DNA of 41,341 nt from Spirochaetota bacterium (GCA_016928865.1 JAFGJX010000110.1:1-41341); one strand, 5' to 3'. Counted from the first letter of the stretch, positions 24,753-33,261 are shown. The notes: generated from the letters alone by a model not told the origin. A program made the numbers and translations.

Positions 24753-25190
24753 CTATGCGCGCGCGGCCCTTTTTTCCTGAAATGCGAGCAGAAAAAACAC
24801 CAGGGAAAGAAGCAGAAAAAACACCATGGTGTTTCTGCCCAGCACAGAGCCTTTTTTTCGCCTTTCCAGTAAAAGCTCGAGGTACGGGGTGCGCGTGGAA
24901 TCGATTTCTTCACCCGAATAGATCCGCTTGTCGAAAAAGGACAGAGAGTTCCTGATCGTGATCCCCTCCGCGTCAAAATAGCCATATCCTGCGAAAAGCT
25001 GCGGGTCTCTGAGAAGGAGGTATGCCTGCTTGTGGCTCGTGCTACCATCGCTCTGATCAGCGAGCAGGCGTTCCACCTTTGGTTCGACAACAAGGATGGA
25101 GTAAAATGATATAGCCGCCAGGATTACCGCTATCGTCAGGGTGACGATGGCGATCGAGAGGTATATTTTACCGTCATTAATTTTTTTCAT
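24753..25190 (-). CDS. Two-helix membrane protein of unknown function
   Basis: A 145-residue protein with membrane helices at about residues 10-33 and 119-138 and an extracytoplasmic domain between them ('VEPKVERLLADQSDGSTSHKQAYLLLRDPQLFAGYGYFDAEG'). The second helix is built from a tandem duplication: the 15-base unit GCAGAAAAAACACCA on the plus strand recurs after 24 bases, encoding two VFFLL copies. It overlaps the upstream lipoprotein gene by 14 bases, so the two are translationally coupled. No family recognised. Confidence 0.6.
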   Translation of the reverse strand: MKKINDGKIYLSIAIVTLTIAVILAAISFYSILVVEPKVERLLADQSDGSTSHKQAYLLLRDPQLFAGYGYFDAEGITIRNSLSFFDKRIYSGEEIDSTRTPYLELLLERRKKGSVLGRNTMVFFLLLSLVFFLLAFQEKRAARA

Positions 25191-25680
25191 CCACTTTATC
25201 CTTCAACACTTCCAGGATATCCCTTTTTTCATATCCGGTCAACTCAAAGCCGATAGTTTTGTCATCGCCAAAAGACCGTTCCAGTGATCTGTCCGCAGCA
25301 AGCTTATCCTTGTCAGAGCCGAGAAATCGAATGAGCGGAATTATCTCTGCCTCCGGATAGGTCTTCTCAATCTCGATGATGCCGGTATCGAAAGGAAGCA
25401 CCACGGGGAGCTCGAACGGCACGCTAAAAATACGATCATCTGATTTACCCGGGCCATTGAAGAAGATAACCCCTTTCATATTCAGAAACACGGTGTCGCT
25501 GTTTTCGTTCTGAATACCGGAGGAGAGCATGAATTTATACGCGGGGGCATTATTCTCAACGAACGGCTCTATCTTCAAGGTCGGTGATATCAGCTTCTCC
25601 GGGATCCTGGCACATCCGGAAAGAAGCAGCCCGGCCGCCGCCGCACAGAGAACCAACTTCGCCAGATTTTTCTTGACCAT
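25177..25680 (-). CDS. Lipoprotein of unknown function
   Basis: A 167-residue protein with a signal peptide and lipobox LLLSGC, lipidated Cys at 23. The mature domain is a beta-rich fold ('FMLSSGIQNENSDTVFLNMKGVIFF', 'FELPVVLPFDTGIIEIEKTYPEAEI') resembling LEA14/WHy-like or other immunoglobulin-like lipoproteins, but I cannot assign it. The ATG at 25680 is chosen since it gives a proper lipoprotein signal; the frame runs open to 25788 with no signal-like N-terminus. Co-transcribed with the overlapping membrane protein. Confidence 0.65.
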   Translation of the reverse strand: MVKKNLAKLVLCAAAAGLLLSGCARIPEKLISPTLKIEPFVENNAPAYKFMLSSGIQNENSDTVFLNMKGVIFFNGPGKSDDRIFSVPFELPVVLPFDTGIIEIEKTYPEAEIIPLIRFLGSDKDKLAADRSLERSFGDDKTIGFELTGYEKRDILEVLKDKVDEKN

Positions 25681-25816
25681 GGTGCCCACCAGAACTATAT
25701 CATGCATTCCATGGCACGCGCCGCAAAAGAGCGAGGGATGCCGTGTAAATGTTCTCAACAGGCTGACGGCATAATCAAATTTAGTCAAGAAAAATATACC
25801 GCCCGGCCATAAAAGC

Positions 25817-25846
25817 TTGACAGTACGCCGTGACGAAACCTATATA
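25817..25846 (+). promoter_or_regulatory. Sigma-70 promoter of the large lipoprotein gene
   Basis: TTGACA (25817-25822), 18-base spacer and TATATA (25841-25846). Transcription would start near 25853, leaving about 39 bases before the ATG at 25892, which has GGAGA 8 bases upstream. Confidence 0.65.
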
Positions 25847-25891
25847 CCCAGAGTCGGACACCGGCGCAACACGCACTCATGGAGACCATGC

Positions 25892-27055
25892 ATGAAACGT
25901 TTCAGGAAAAAAACCGTTGCACTGATATCGAGCATTATTCTGCTCGGATTTTTTTCAAACTGCGTGAAACAGGATAACGGCTTCGCCCAGAGCGATGTGC
26001 CTTCACGGCTGAACGAGGCGGCGCTCCTGTTTGCCGGAAAAGAGCTCCCGAAAGATTCAACGCTTTCAGCCTACGCTGAAACGGCATTCTATAAAGCATA
26101 CCGCCGGCAGATGGAATCGTCATGGAACAGGCTGCAGAAGCCGAACCTGAAAAAAATACGCGGGTGGTGGGACGACCACAGACCGGCCCGCTATCCCAAA
26201 GCCGTCCTGTATCCCTTCAGCGGACCGGACATTATGAACGCGCTCACTTTCTTCCCTGAAGCGACCACCTACATCCTTTTCGGACTCGAGCCGCCGGGAA
26301 CCGTCCCGGACCCCCATTCGCTCACCTTCGACCAGATCAACCGCGGCCTCAACGGCCTCAGGGTCTCGCTGGGCGATATCTTGCACATGAACTTCTTCAA
26401 GACAGAGGGCATGGCTGCCGAGATGAGCAACAAATCCTTCAGCAGCATCGCCGGCATCATCATGTATTTTCTCTCCACAAACGGATACGAAATCATCGAC
26501 GCGAAAAAGATCGCGATCAATGATAAAAGCGAGGTCGTCCCGGGCATGCCCTCGGACGACAGAATCGACTGGCAGAACCCTCCGAAATCCCGAATCCCCG
26601 GCGTGGAGATATCATTCCGAAAATCTCGGGGGAAAAAGCAGACAGTGCGATATTACATGCTCAACGTCATTGACAACGCACTGAATACGTATTCTCCAAA
26701 CTTTATCCCGTATATAAAGAAAGAAGGCCCCTATGCCGTCGTGATCAAGTCGGCGTCTTACCTGATGCATAACGACAAGATAAAATTCACGAAAATACGA
26801 TCCGCGATACTTGCGTCAGCAAGGTACCTCGTCCAGGATGACTCGGGAATACCCCTCAGGTACTTCAAGCCCGGCGAGTGGAAACTGGCCTTTCATGGCT
26901 ACTACAACGGGCCGATCGGTCTTTTCGCAAACCGCATGCAGAACGATTTAAAGAAGGAAATGGACGAGAAATCAACAGGCAAGCTCCCGTTCAGCTACGG
27001 GTATGTGTATCAGGAGGGCAAGTCGAACCTGATGACGGCGGAGCGGGTGAAGTAG
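25892..27055 (+). CDS. Large lipoprotein of unknown function
   Basis: A 387-residue protein with a signal peptide (KRFRKK, hydrophobic core) and lipobox-like FFSNC, Cys at 24. The mature protein is soluble and mixed alpha/beta; striking segments are 'YPKAVLYPFSGPDIMNALTFFPEATTYILFGLEPPG' (about 105-140) and a 'YYMLNVIDNALNTYSPNFIPYIKK' stretch. No catalytic motif is recognised. The ATG at 25892 is chosen over an upstream frame start at 25817, which coincides with the promoter. It stands alone on the plus strand, convergent with the ModE-like gene. Confidence 0.7.
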   Translation: MKRFRKKTVALISSIILLGFFSNCVKQDNGFAQSDVPSRLNEAALLFAGKELPKDSTLSAYAETAFYKAYRRQMESSWNRLQKPNLKKIRGWWDDHRPARYPKAVLYPFSGPDIMNALTFFPEATTYILFGLEPPGTVPDPHSLTFDQINRGLNGLRVSLGDILHMNFFKTEGMAAEMSNKSFSSIAGIIMYFLSTNGYEIIDAKKIAINDKSEVVPGMPSDDRIDWQNPPKSRIPGVEISFRKSRGKKQTVRYYMLNVIDNALNTYSPNFIPYIKKEGPYAVVIKSASYLMHNDKIKFTKIRSAILASARYLVQDDSGIPLRYFKPGEWKLAFHGYYNGPIGLFANRMQNDLKKEMDEKSTGKLPFSYGYVYQEGKSNLMTAERVK

Positions 27056-27070
27056 CAGCCGTCTCCGTGC

Positions 27071-27430
27071 TCACTCATCTCCTTCGTACGGCGTGGAAAC
27101 CCAGGGGAAAACGGTTTTCGATTCTTTCAGCGCATAATTCTCGATTTTTTTATACCACGCCACGTACTTGTCATGGAGCTCTTTCCCCAGGGGGGAGAGC
27201 TGGTAACCGCCCGGATTTTTTTCCAGCAATTTGTATCCGAGCACTTCCTCCGTCTTTTTGATCCTGCCCCAGGCGGCACGGTATGAGATGCCCATTTTTT
27301 TCGCTGCATTCTGCAGGGAGCCGTATTTCTCAATATTTTCGATCAGCATGGCCCTGCCGGGACCCAGGATCATCCCCCGTTCCGATTCAATCCACGCGTG
27401 GATCCTGATTACCGCTTTAATATTCTTCAT
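27071..27430 (-). CDS. ModE-type winged-helix DNA-binding protein (no molybdate domain)
   Basis: A 119-residue regulator matching the N-terminal LysR-like winged helix of ModE: 'GPGRAMLIENIEKYGSLQNAAKKMGISYRAAWGRIKKTEEVLGYKLLEK' (about 23-71) and the wing 'GGYQLSPLGKELHDKY'. Full ModE carries two C-terminal molybdate-binding (TOBE/MOP) domains; this protein ends after the winged helix, as in several stand-alone ModE-like proteins near molybdoenzyme genes. Last in a minus-strand row with fmdE, a membrane protein and an NTPase, divergent from the formate dehydrogenase operon, which it may regulate. Confidence 0.85.
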   Translation of the reverse strand: MKNIKAVIRIHAWIESERGMILGPGRAMLIENIEKYGSLQNAAKKMGISYRAAWGRIKKTEEVLGYKLLEKNPGGYQLSPLGKELHDKYVAWYKKIENYALKESKTVFPWVSTPYEGDE

Positions 27431-27522
27431 AATATGCCCGTGCCCGGATGAAGGAAATTGTTCCCGTCTTCAGCTTCAAAAAACGGCGATACCTCCATGT
27501 ATTACATGCAGTCTGCTGTTTA

Positions 27523-28191
27523 TCAGCAAACTGCTGACACCTGACGCGTCACTTCGCCGTACGGACCGCCGCTCCTGCACGCGGGACAGTGCGTCTCGCC
27601 ATTCGTTTTAAACGCTTCGCCGCATGAGGCGCAATTGACTATGCGGCCCCCCTGCGCGTGTCGGCTTAAATATTCAGGCCGGATTGTAATTTTTTTTATT
27701 CCGAACAGCCCCGCGCCCGCTTCCCTGATCTGTGATATGAGAAGATGGGAATCCTGCTCTTTCTTCGGTTTAAGATTATAAAACCAGGTTTTTATTTCCG
27801 GCCACTGTTCCAGTTTTGAGGACTCGATAAACACCCGCACCCCTTCGCCGGTTGTCTTTTCATACAGGCACACGGCAAACCTGCTGAAATCCATCACTTT
27901 CAGCCATCCGTTTCCGGTTGAGCAGGGAGTGAGGAGTTGTACTGCGTCCGGAAGACAGGCCCGGGTTTCCGCTATGGCGTCAAAAAACTCGCCCTGCGGC
28001 AGGTTCCTCAATGCGCAATCAACCATGAATCCCCCGATGAGAAGTCCCGGCGCGACGCTTCCATGGAATTCTTTCGCGATGCGCATATATTCATCCAGGC
28101 CGCACTCGGTCATCCTGTTTTCGGAAGTCAATTTTCTCAATGTTTGTTGTGCCATGCGTTTATCCAGTCGATAATTTTTAGACGCGCCCAT
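27523..28191 (-). CDS. FmdE family protein with C-terminal zinc ribbon
   Basis: A 222-residue protein. The FmdE domain spans about residues 30-165: 'EFHGSVAPGLLIGGFMVD' near 41-58 and 'ETRACLPDAVQLLTPCSTGNGWLKV' near 75-99, with Cys 79 and Cys 90. A zinc ribbon (NCASC...HCPAC) ends the protein. FmdE was named from formylmethanofuran dehydrogenase operons but is widespread near molybdenum/tungsten enzymes in non-methanogens; its activity is unknown. The usual HG-x-x-C-P-G motif has Ala instead of Cys here, so its metal site may differ. It neighbours a ModE-like regulator. Confidence 0.8.
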   Translation of the reverse strand: MGASKNYRLDKRMAQQTLRKLTSENRMTECGLDEYMRIAKEFHGSVAPGLLIGGFMVDCALRNLPQGEFFDAIAETRACLPDAVQLLTPCSTGNGWLKVMDFSRFAVCLYEKTTGEGVRVFIESSKLEQWPEIKTWFYNLKPKKEQDSHLLISQIREAGAGLFGIKKITIRPEYLSRHAQGGRIVNCASCGEAFKTNGETHCPACRSGGPYGEVTRQVSAVC

Positions 28192-28243
28192 ATATCGGAA
28201 TATCTTCCTTGTTCGCCGCGGGTAATGGCAGAAAACGTCTTAG

Positions 28244-28288
28244 ATGGCTGAAAAGACACCCGCCACCGGCAGAGTACTTTTCAGCCAT
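28244..28288. promoter_or_regulatory. 12-bp inverted repeat between the membrane-protein gene and fmdE
   Basis: ATGGCTGAAAAG (28244-28255) and its exact complement (28277-28288) enclose a 21-base GC-rich loop. The repeat begins just 7 bases past the membrane-protein stop codon. On the minus strand no T-run follows; it may be a weak terminator, a processing site or a protein-binding leader element upstream of fmdE. Confidence 0.5.
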
Positions 28289-28295
28289 GATAAAA

Positions 28296-28997
28296 CTATT
28301 GCGCGAGTATCAGGCCCGTCAGAAGGATAAGAATGAAGCTCCCACAGAGCATGCCGGCATAATAGGGAACCGGCCTGCTTTTCTTTACGGATTCGACAGC
28401 GGAAGCGATCCACATTCCGGCACCGTAACCGGGATAAAAAAGTATCACCGTGAACGCGATCCAGTAGACAACTTCCATGGCTATGAAGCTTGACAGACCG
28501 CCTATTGCCTGAAAATTTGAGAGATACTGGCATGGCGCGCAGGCCAGGCCCGCATAATAGAAAGATATACCGGAAAGCAGCGTCCCGGTTCCGACGCTCA
28601 GACCACCGGTTAAGAAAATATGCTTTTTCGTTTTTGATGATGCGTAAAATGCCGCGCCGGAAAATAGGCCCAGAAGGGCAAGAGCAACAACGGCATTCGC
28701 GCGGCACATCGGCGAACACCCCAGCACTGGTACGACGATCATCCTTGCCGCTATCGAGAACAGCGCAATCATCGGAGCAATCCACGCCCTTCTGAACAGG
28801 GCATACCCCGCCGCCATTATCATTACGCCAATTCCTGAAGTGAGGGCCGCTGTATACGGCTTTCCTCCCATCGCGAGCACGTCCTTAAAAAAGACCTCGA
28901 AAAATCCCCACACCGCACCCAGTAAAAGAGCGCTGCATACATAATCGAACATTGATGAAGAGCCTGTGCCTGATTCAGACGTAGTGTTAAAATTCAT
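28296..28997 (-). CDS. Polytopic membrane protein with Cys motifs (molybdo/FDH-linked locus)
   Basis: A 233-residue protein with about six membrane helices and a short soluble N-terminus. Two conserved-looking Cys motifs sit in loops: 'GCSPMCRAN' and 'CAPC' (GLACAPCQYL). The first helix region 'GAVWGFFEVFFKDVLAMGG' has acidic residues within the membrane. I do not recognise the family. The size and topology resemble small-solute permeases or ECF substrate-binding proteins, and the location between an NTPase and FmdE suggests metal or cofactor handling. Both are inference. The ATG at 28997 has AAGGTG at ribosome-binding distance. Confidence 0.6.
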   Translation of the reverse strand: MNFNTTSESGTGSSSMFDYVCSALLLGAVWGFFEVFFKDVLAMGGKPYTAALTSGIGVMIMAAGYALFRRAWIAPMIALFSIAARMIVVPVLGCSPMCRANAVVALALLGLFSGAAFYASSKTKKHIFLTGGLSVGTGTLLSGISFYYAGLACAPCQYLSNFQAIGGLSSFIAMEVVYWIAFTVILFYPGYGAGMWIASAVESVKKSRPVPYYAGMLCGSFILILLTGLILAQ

Positions 28998-29000
28998 CAC

Positions 29001-29298
29001 ATCACCTTATAATTTATTTATCTATATACTGGCATGTACTTCTGGCATGCGGCTTAAGCCGTAGGGCAAAAATCACAGCGCCAGACATTATAAAAAGAAT
29101 TAATAATAACAAAATATTACCATTAATTACAAATTATAACATGTATTAAATTTTTTTTCACAGAGGTTTTTGTCAACAAGAAATTGTTTTTATTATGCCT
29201 TGCAGGGGATATTAGGCGTTTTTTTATCGAATCTTAAAAAAAAATGCAGGCGAAGGGAATAATTAATCAATAAAATCCGACGATATACTTCTAAATGA
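29001..29298. other. AT-rich intergenic region upstream of the membrane-protein gene
   Basis: About 300 bases without a gene. On the minus strand two TATAAT boxes (29087-29092 and 29133-29138) are possible -10 elements, without convincing -35 partners; TTGACA occurs farther upstream. A 12-base palindrome CGGCTTAAGCCG (29050-29061) lies between them and the gene and could be an operator. This supports a separate promoter for the membrane-protein/fmdE/modE-like row. Confidence 0.4.
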
Positions 29299-29862
29299 TC
29301 ACACATGAAAGCTGTCAATACTGAAATTATGCAATAACTCAACAATGTCAGGCCACGACTCATTCCAGTCATGTCTGCTGCCATCACAAATATGCGCTCG
29401 CTTCAAATCCCACTTTTTCATGATAGCATCCAGATACTGTCGCTGTATCGAAACGATCATGGGGTTATCCTTTTTAAGCAGTGCTCGATCAAATGTTTCA
29501 GACCATACGCGCCCCGACAGCTCCTGCAGGCCGATTTCATCCATGACGATTATTGCACCAGGCCTGGCGCGTTCGACAGCTCTGGCTCCCTTATGCAATG
29601 CCACCGGATTATACCTGAACCGGCCGTAAGGAATCCATGATTCCGTTGTTCGATCACACAGCGGTATCTGTTCCGCTTCGGGCATGATATTCAGAGTAAA
29701 GCTATGGCGCTCCTTCCCTGCCCAGATCCCCTCCGCGTAAAAGCCCGAATATGGGATGCCATTGCTTACCAGGAAGGATATGGTTCTCTTAATACAGCCC
29801 GTCTTGCCACCCCCTCTTTCCGCTGTAATAACTATGAGAGGATTTTGCACAGGAGAATTCAT
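29299..29862 (-). CDS. THEP1-like nucleoside-triphosphatase
   Basis: A 187-residue P-loop NTPase. Walker A is 'AERGGGKTG' near residue 15-22 and Walker B 'AIIVMDEIGLQEL' near 105-117, the DEIG-x-x-E signature of THEP1/NTPase_1. The family hydrolyses NTPs with broad specificity in vitro and its cellular role is unknown. The chosen start is the second of two adjacent ATGs, with GGAAG 5 bases ahead; the frame also opens with a TTG at 29874. It is the gene nearest to, and divergent from, the formate dehydrogenase operon, next to the membrane protein. Confidence 0.8.
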   Translation of the reverse strand: MNSPVQNPLIVITAERGGGKTGCIKRTISFLVSNGIPYSGFYAEGIWAGKERHSFTLNIMPEAEQIPLCDRTTESWIPYGRFRYNPVALHKGARAVERARPGAIIVMDEIGLQELSGRVWSETFDRALLKKDNPMIVSIQRQYLDAIMKKWDLKRAHICDGSRHDWNESWPDIVELLHNFSIDSFHV

Positions 29863-29874
29863 CATTTCTTCCAA

Positions 29875-30169
29875 AAGAAAATTTCAATACTATCAGTTAT
29901 GCGCAGCCATTTGTGCATGACGTCAATATTAATATCATTAACAATCATAACTGGGTAATTATATATAAACTCATTCTAGCTGAAATAAAGAAGAAGATAA
30001 AATAATATGCTATTTTTAACAGAACATAAATCCTCAAATGACTTGTTAAAATTAACATAATCGTATATTTGACTATTAAAAAATTTATATTGACAATAAC
30101 CTTCTCGGATAATCTGTTTGTATTACATTCATTTTTAACAAAAATAATGTTCTTCAGGAGGAGTCATCA
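29875..30169 (+). promoter_or_regulatory. Divergent control region between the NTPase and formate dehydrogenase operons
   Basis: Strongly AT-rich, almost 300 bases. The 10-base sequence ATTTTTAACA occurs twice (30012-30021 and 30131-30140) and TGTTAA-AA-TTAACA forms a dyad at 30044-30057, sharing the TTAACA core. These may be binding sites for one regulator. TTGACA at 30091-30096 has no well-spaced -10 box; I see no sigma-54 or FNR consensus. AGGAGG at 30156-30161 is the ribosome-binding site of the catalytic subunit, 8 bases before the ATG. Confidence 0.45.
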
Positions 30170-33100
30170 ATGAATTATTCACGCCGGGATTTTTTGAAGA
30201 TGGCGGGCGCAGGGGCCGGGGCACTAGCTCTCGGCGGCCTGGGTATAAACTATCTTGTTACGGAATCTTATGCGAAAAAACTGAAAATAAAAGGGGCAAA
30301 AGAGGTCATTTCCATATGTCCGTTCTGCTCAGTGAGCTGCCACTTTATCGCTCATGTTAAAGGCGGCCAGGTCGTCAGCACCGAAGGCGACCCGGGCTAC
30401 CCCATCAGCGAAGGCGCGCTCTGCGCGAAAGGCGCGACTATGATGTCAATGATCAACAGCCACCACCGTGTAACCAAGCCGCTCTACCGGGCCCCCTACA
30501 GCGATAAGTGGGAAGAAAAGAGCTACAGCTGGATGGTTGAAACCCTGGCGCGCCGGATAAAAGACACGCGCGACAAGCATTTCGTCTCCACCAACGAGGC
30601 CGGCCAGAAGGTCAACCGCCTCGATGCGATGTTCCATGCCGGCTCATCCCAGATGAGCAACGAAGAATGTTCAATCGTTGTCCAGGCCCAGCGTGCCCTG
30701 GGGATTGTCAATTTCGATCACCAGGCCCGTATTTGACACAGCGCCACCGTCGCCAGTTTGGCGGAATCATTCGGTCGCGGAGCAATGACGAATCACTGGA
30801 TCGATATCAAGAATACAGACTGCTGCCTTATAATCGGAAGTAATGCCGCGGAGCATCATCCGGTCTGCTTCAAATGGGTCATGAAAGCGAAAGAGGAAAG
30901 AAACGCCACAGTCATCCACGTTGACCCAAAATTTTCAAGAACTTCAGCGCGGGCCGATTTCCATGTGCCGCTCAGATCGGGAACGGACATCGCATTCATG
31001 GGCGGGATGATCAACTATATCCTCACGAACAACAAGTATTTCAAGGATTATGTAAAAAATTACACGAACGCGTCGTTTATAGTAAATGACAATTTTTCAT
31101 TCAACAATGGCCTGTTCACGGGCTTTAACCCGCAGACAAAACTGTACGACAAAAAGAACTGGCAGTTTGCCGTGGATGAAAAGGGACAGATACGAAAGGA
31201 CCCGACGCTCCAGCATCCTCGCTGCGTCATTAATATGCTGAAGCAGCACTTTTCCCGCTACACCATCCAGAAGGTTTCCGACATCACCGGCGTGTCGCCT
31301 GACAATCTTCTGAAGGTATATGAAGCCTTTACAGCGACCGGAAAAGCGGACAAGGCGGGAACGGTCCTCTACGCCCTGGGCTGGACCCAGCACACGGTCG
31401 GCGTGCAGAACATCCGCACCAGCGGCATCGTGCAGCTGCTCCTCGGCAATATAGGGGTAGCCGGCGGCGGCATCAATGCCCTCAGGGGCGAGCCGAACGT
31501 TCAGGGATCAACGGACCACTGCATACTCTACCATGTGCTGCCCGGCTATCTCCCGCTGCCGAGGGCCAACATGCCCACGCTGGCAGAATACAAGAAAAAG
31601 ACCACACCCCTTACCAATGAATCAACCAGCGTTAACTGGTGGCAGAACAGACCGAAGTACATTGTCAGCTATTTAAAGGGCTTCTTCGGCAAGAATGCCA
31701 CCAAGGAAAACGATTTCGGCTACAACTGGCTCCCCAAGGGCGACATTCCGAAGAGCGAGCGCGACGGGGATTATTCCTACATCTATATAATGGAAAAGAT
31801 GTTAAAGGGTGAAATCAAGGGCGGATCGATATGGGCCACAAACCCGGCACAATCCCTGCCGAACACGAATAAGAACAGGAAAGCCCTGGAAAACCTGGAC
31901 TTCCTCTACATGGCGGAGATCCACCAGAACGAGACAACGGATTTCTGGCATGCTCCCGGGGTGGATCCGAAAAAGGTCAAGACCGAGATGTTCCTCTTCC
32001 CCTCATGCCACAGGGCCGAAAAAGAAGGGAGCATCAGCAACAGCGGCCGCTGGGTGCTCTGGCACTACAAGGCCGTCAACCCGATGGGCGATTCCAGATC
32101 AATGGGCCAGATCATGATCGACATCATGAAGGAAGTGATCGACCTGTATAAGGAAGAGGGCGGCACCTTCAAAGAGCCGCTTGTCAACCTGAACTGGTAT
32201 AAAAAGTATGACGCCGAGCTTGTAGCGAAACGGATAAATGGCTATTATACCAGCGGGCCGAATAAAGGCAAGCAGGTCAATGGCTTCAGCGAACTCGCGG
32301 ATGACGGCTCGACCGCAAGCATGAACTGGCTCTACGCCGGCTCCATAACAGATGACGAGAACAGAATGAAGCGGAGAAGCCTGAAGCAGACGCCGATGCA
32401 AAAAGAGATCGGCATCTATCCGAACTTCTCTTGGTGCTGGCCGATGAACAGGCGCGTCCTGTACAACAGGGCTTCCGTGGACATCAACGGGCAGCCGTGG
32501 GATCCATCACGCGCGGTTATCAGGTGGACTGGCGCCACATGGGAAGGGGATGTCCCCGACGGCGGCGCGCCTCCTATGGCGATGAAAGGCGGTAAAAGTC
32601 CGTTTATCATGCTTAAAGACGGACTCGGCCAGCTCTACGGTACGGGCCTTGTTGACGGGCCCATGCCGGAACACTATGAGCCGATTGAGACGCCGCTGCG
32701 GAACCACGGATTTTCCGGGCAGCTCAACAACCCGTGCGCAAAACTCGCAACCAGCGAAATGGATAAGATCGCAGCACCGGCAGATCCGCGGTTCCCGATC
32801 GTGCTCACCACTTACAGCGTGACAGAGCACTGGTGCGGAGGCAGCGAGACCAGGAACGTGCCGTCCCTGCTCGAGGCAGAGCCCCAGCTCTATGTTGAGA
32901 TAAGCCACGAACTCGCGGCGGAAAAAGGGATCAAAAACGGAGACCCGGTCATCGTTGAGAGCATGCGCGGCAGGGTAGAGGCCGTGGCCATGGTAACGGT
33001 CCGTATCACCCCATTCAGGGTCCAGGGCAGAACCGTGCACCTGATCGGCATGCCTTTTGCATTCGGGTGGACCAAGAAGGGCATCGGCGATGCGACGAAC

Positions 33101-33202
33101 CGCCTGACGGTATGGGCGGGCGATCCGAACACGTCAATACCGGAATACAAGGCCTGCTGCGTAAACATCCGTAAGGCTGACAAAGTGACTGAATTAGCAT
33201 AA
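30170..33202 (+). CDS. fdnG: Selenocysteine-containing formate dehydrogenase, catalytic alpha subunit
   Basis: One gene of 1010 residues read through an in-frame UGA at 30734-30736 (codon 189). It oxidises formate to CO2 at a Mo- or W-bis-MGD centre in the periplasm. A Tat signal 'SRRDFLK' at 4-10 directs export. The 4Fe-4S cluster Cys are 50, 53, 57 and 85. The stop codon falls in 'DHQARI-U-HSATVASLAESFGRGAMTNHW', which aligns with the Sec site of E. coli FdnG (NQARVUHGPTVASLA); the remainder contains 'MDWHLGW'-like molybdopterin domains ending in 'IPEYKACCVNIRK'. A SECIS hairpin follows the UGA. First gene of an operon with the beta subunit, fdhE and a cytochrome. Confidence 0.95.
30734..30771 (+). 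promoter_or_regulatory. Bacterial SECIS element for selenocysteine insertion
   Basis: Counting U of the UGA as 1, a stem CGCC(A)/(U)GGCG spans 18-30 with the unpaired U at 17 and GU at 23-24 in the apical loop. These are the positions at which E. coli fdhF SECIS contacts SelB (bulged U17, loop G23 U24). Stem bases differ from E. coli, so the fold and not the sequence is conserved. Genes selA, selB, selC and selD are not in the window. Confidence 0.85.
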
Positions 33203-33215
33203 GCATAGACTGAAA

Positions 33216-33240
33216 GCCGGAGGGCGCCGCGCCCTCCGGC
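33216..33240 (+). promoter_or_regulatory. Intercistronic 11-bp hairpin between fdnG and fdnH
   Basis: GCCGGAGGGCG and its perfect complement surround a 3-base loop, in the 59-base gap between the two genes. There is no T-run, so it is more likely an mRNA-stability or processing structure that sets subunit ratio than a terminator. Confidence 0.6.
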
Positions 33241-33261
33241 AACACCATATTGGAGGAAGAC

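Noticed and set aside
28244..28288. Molybdenum-cofactor riboswitch
   Set aside because: Only one simple stem-loop is present; the multi-stem Moco consensus is not seen.
30170..30736. Formate dehydrogenase gene broken into two pseudogene pieces by a stop codon
   Set aside because: The stop is UGA at the known selenocysteine position, both flanks keep family identity and a SECIS-like hairpin follows.
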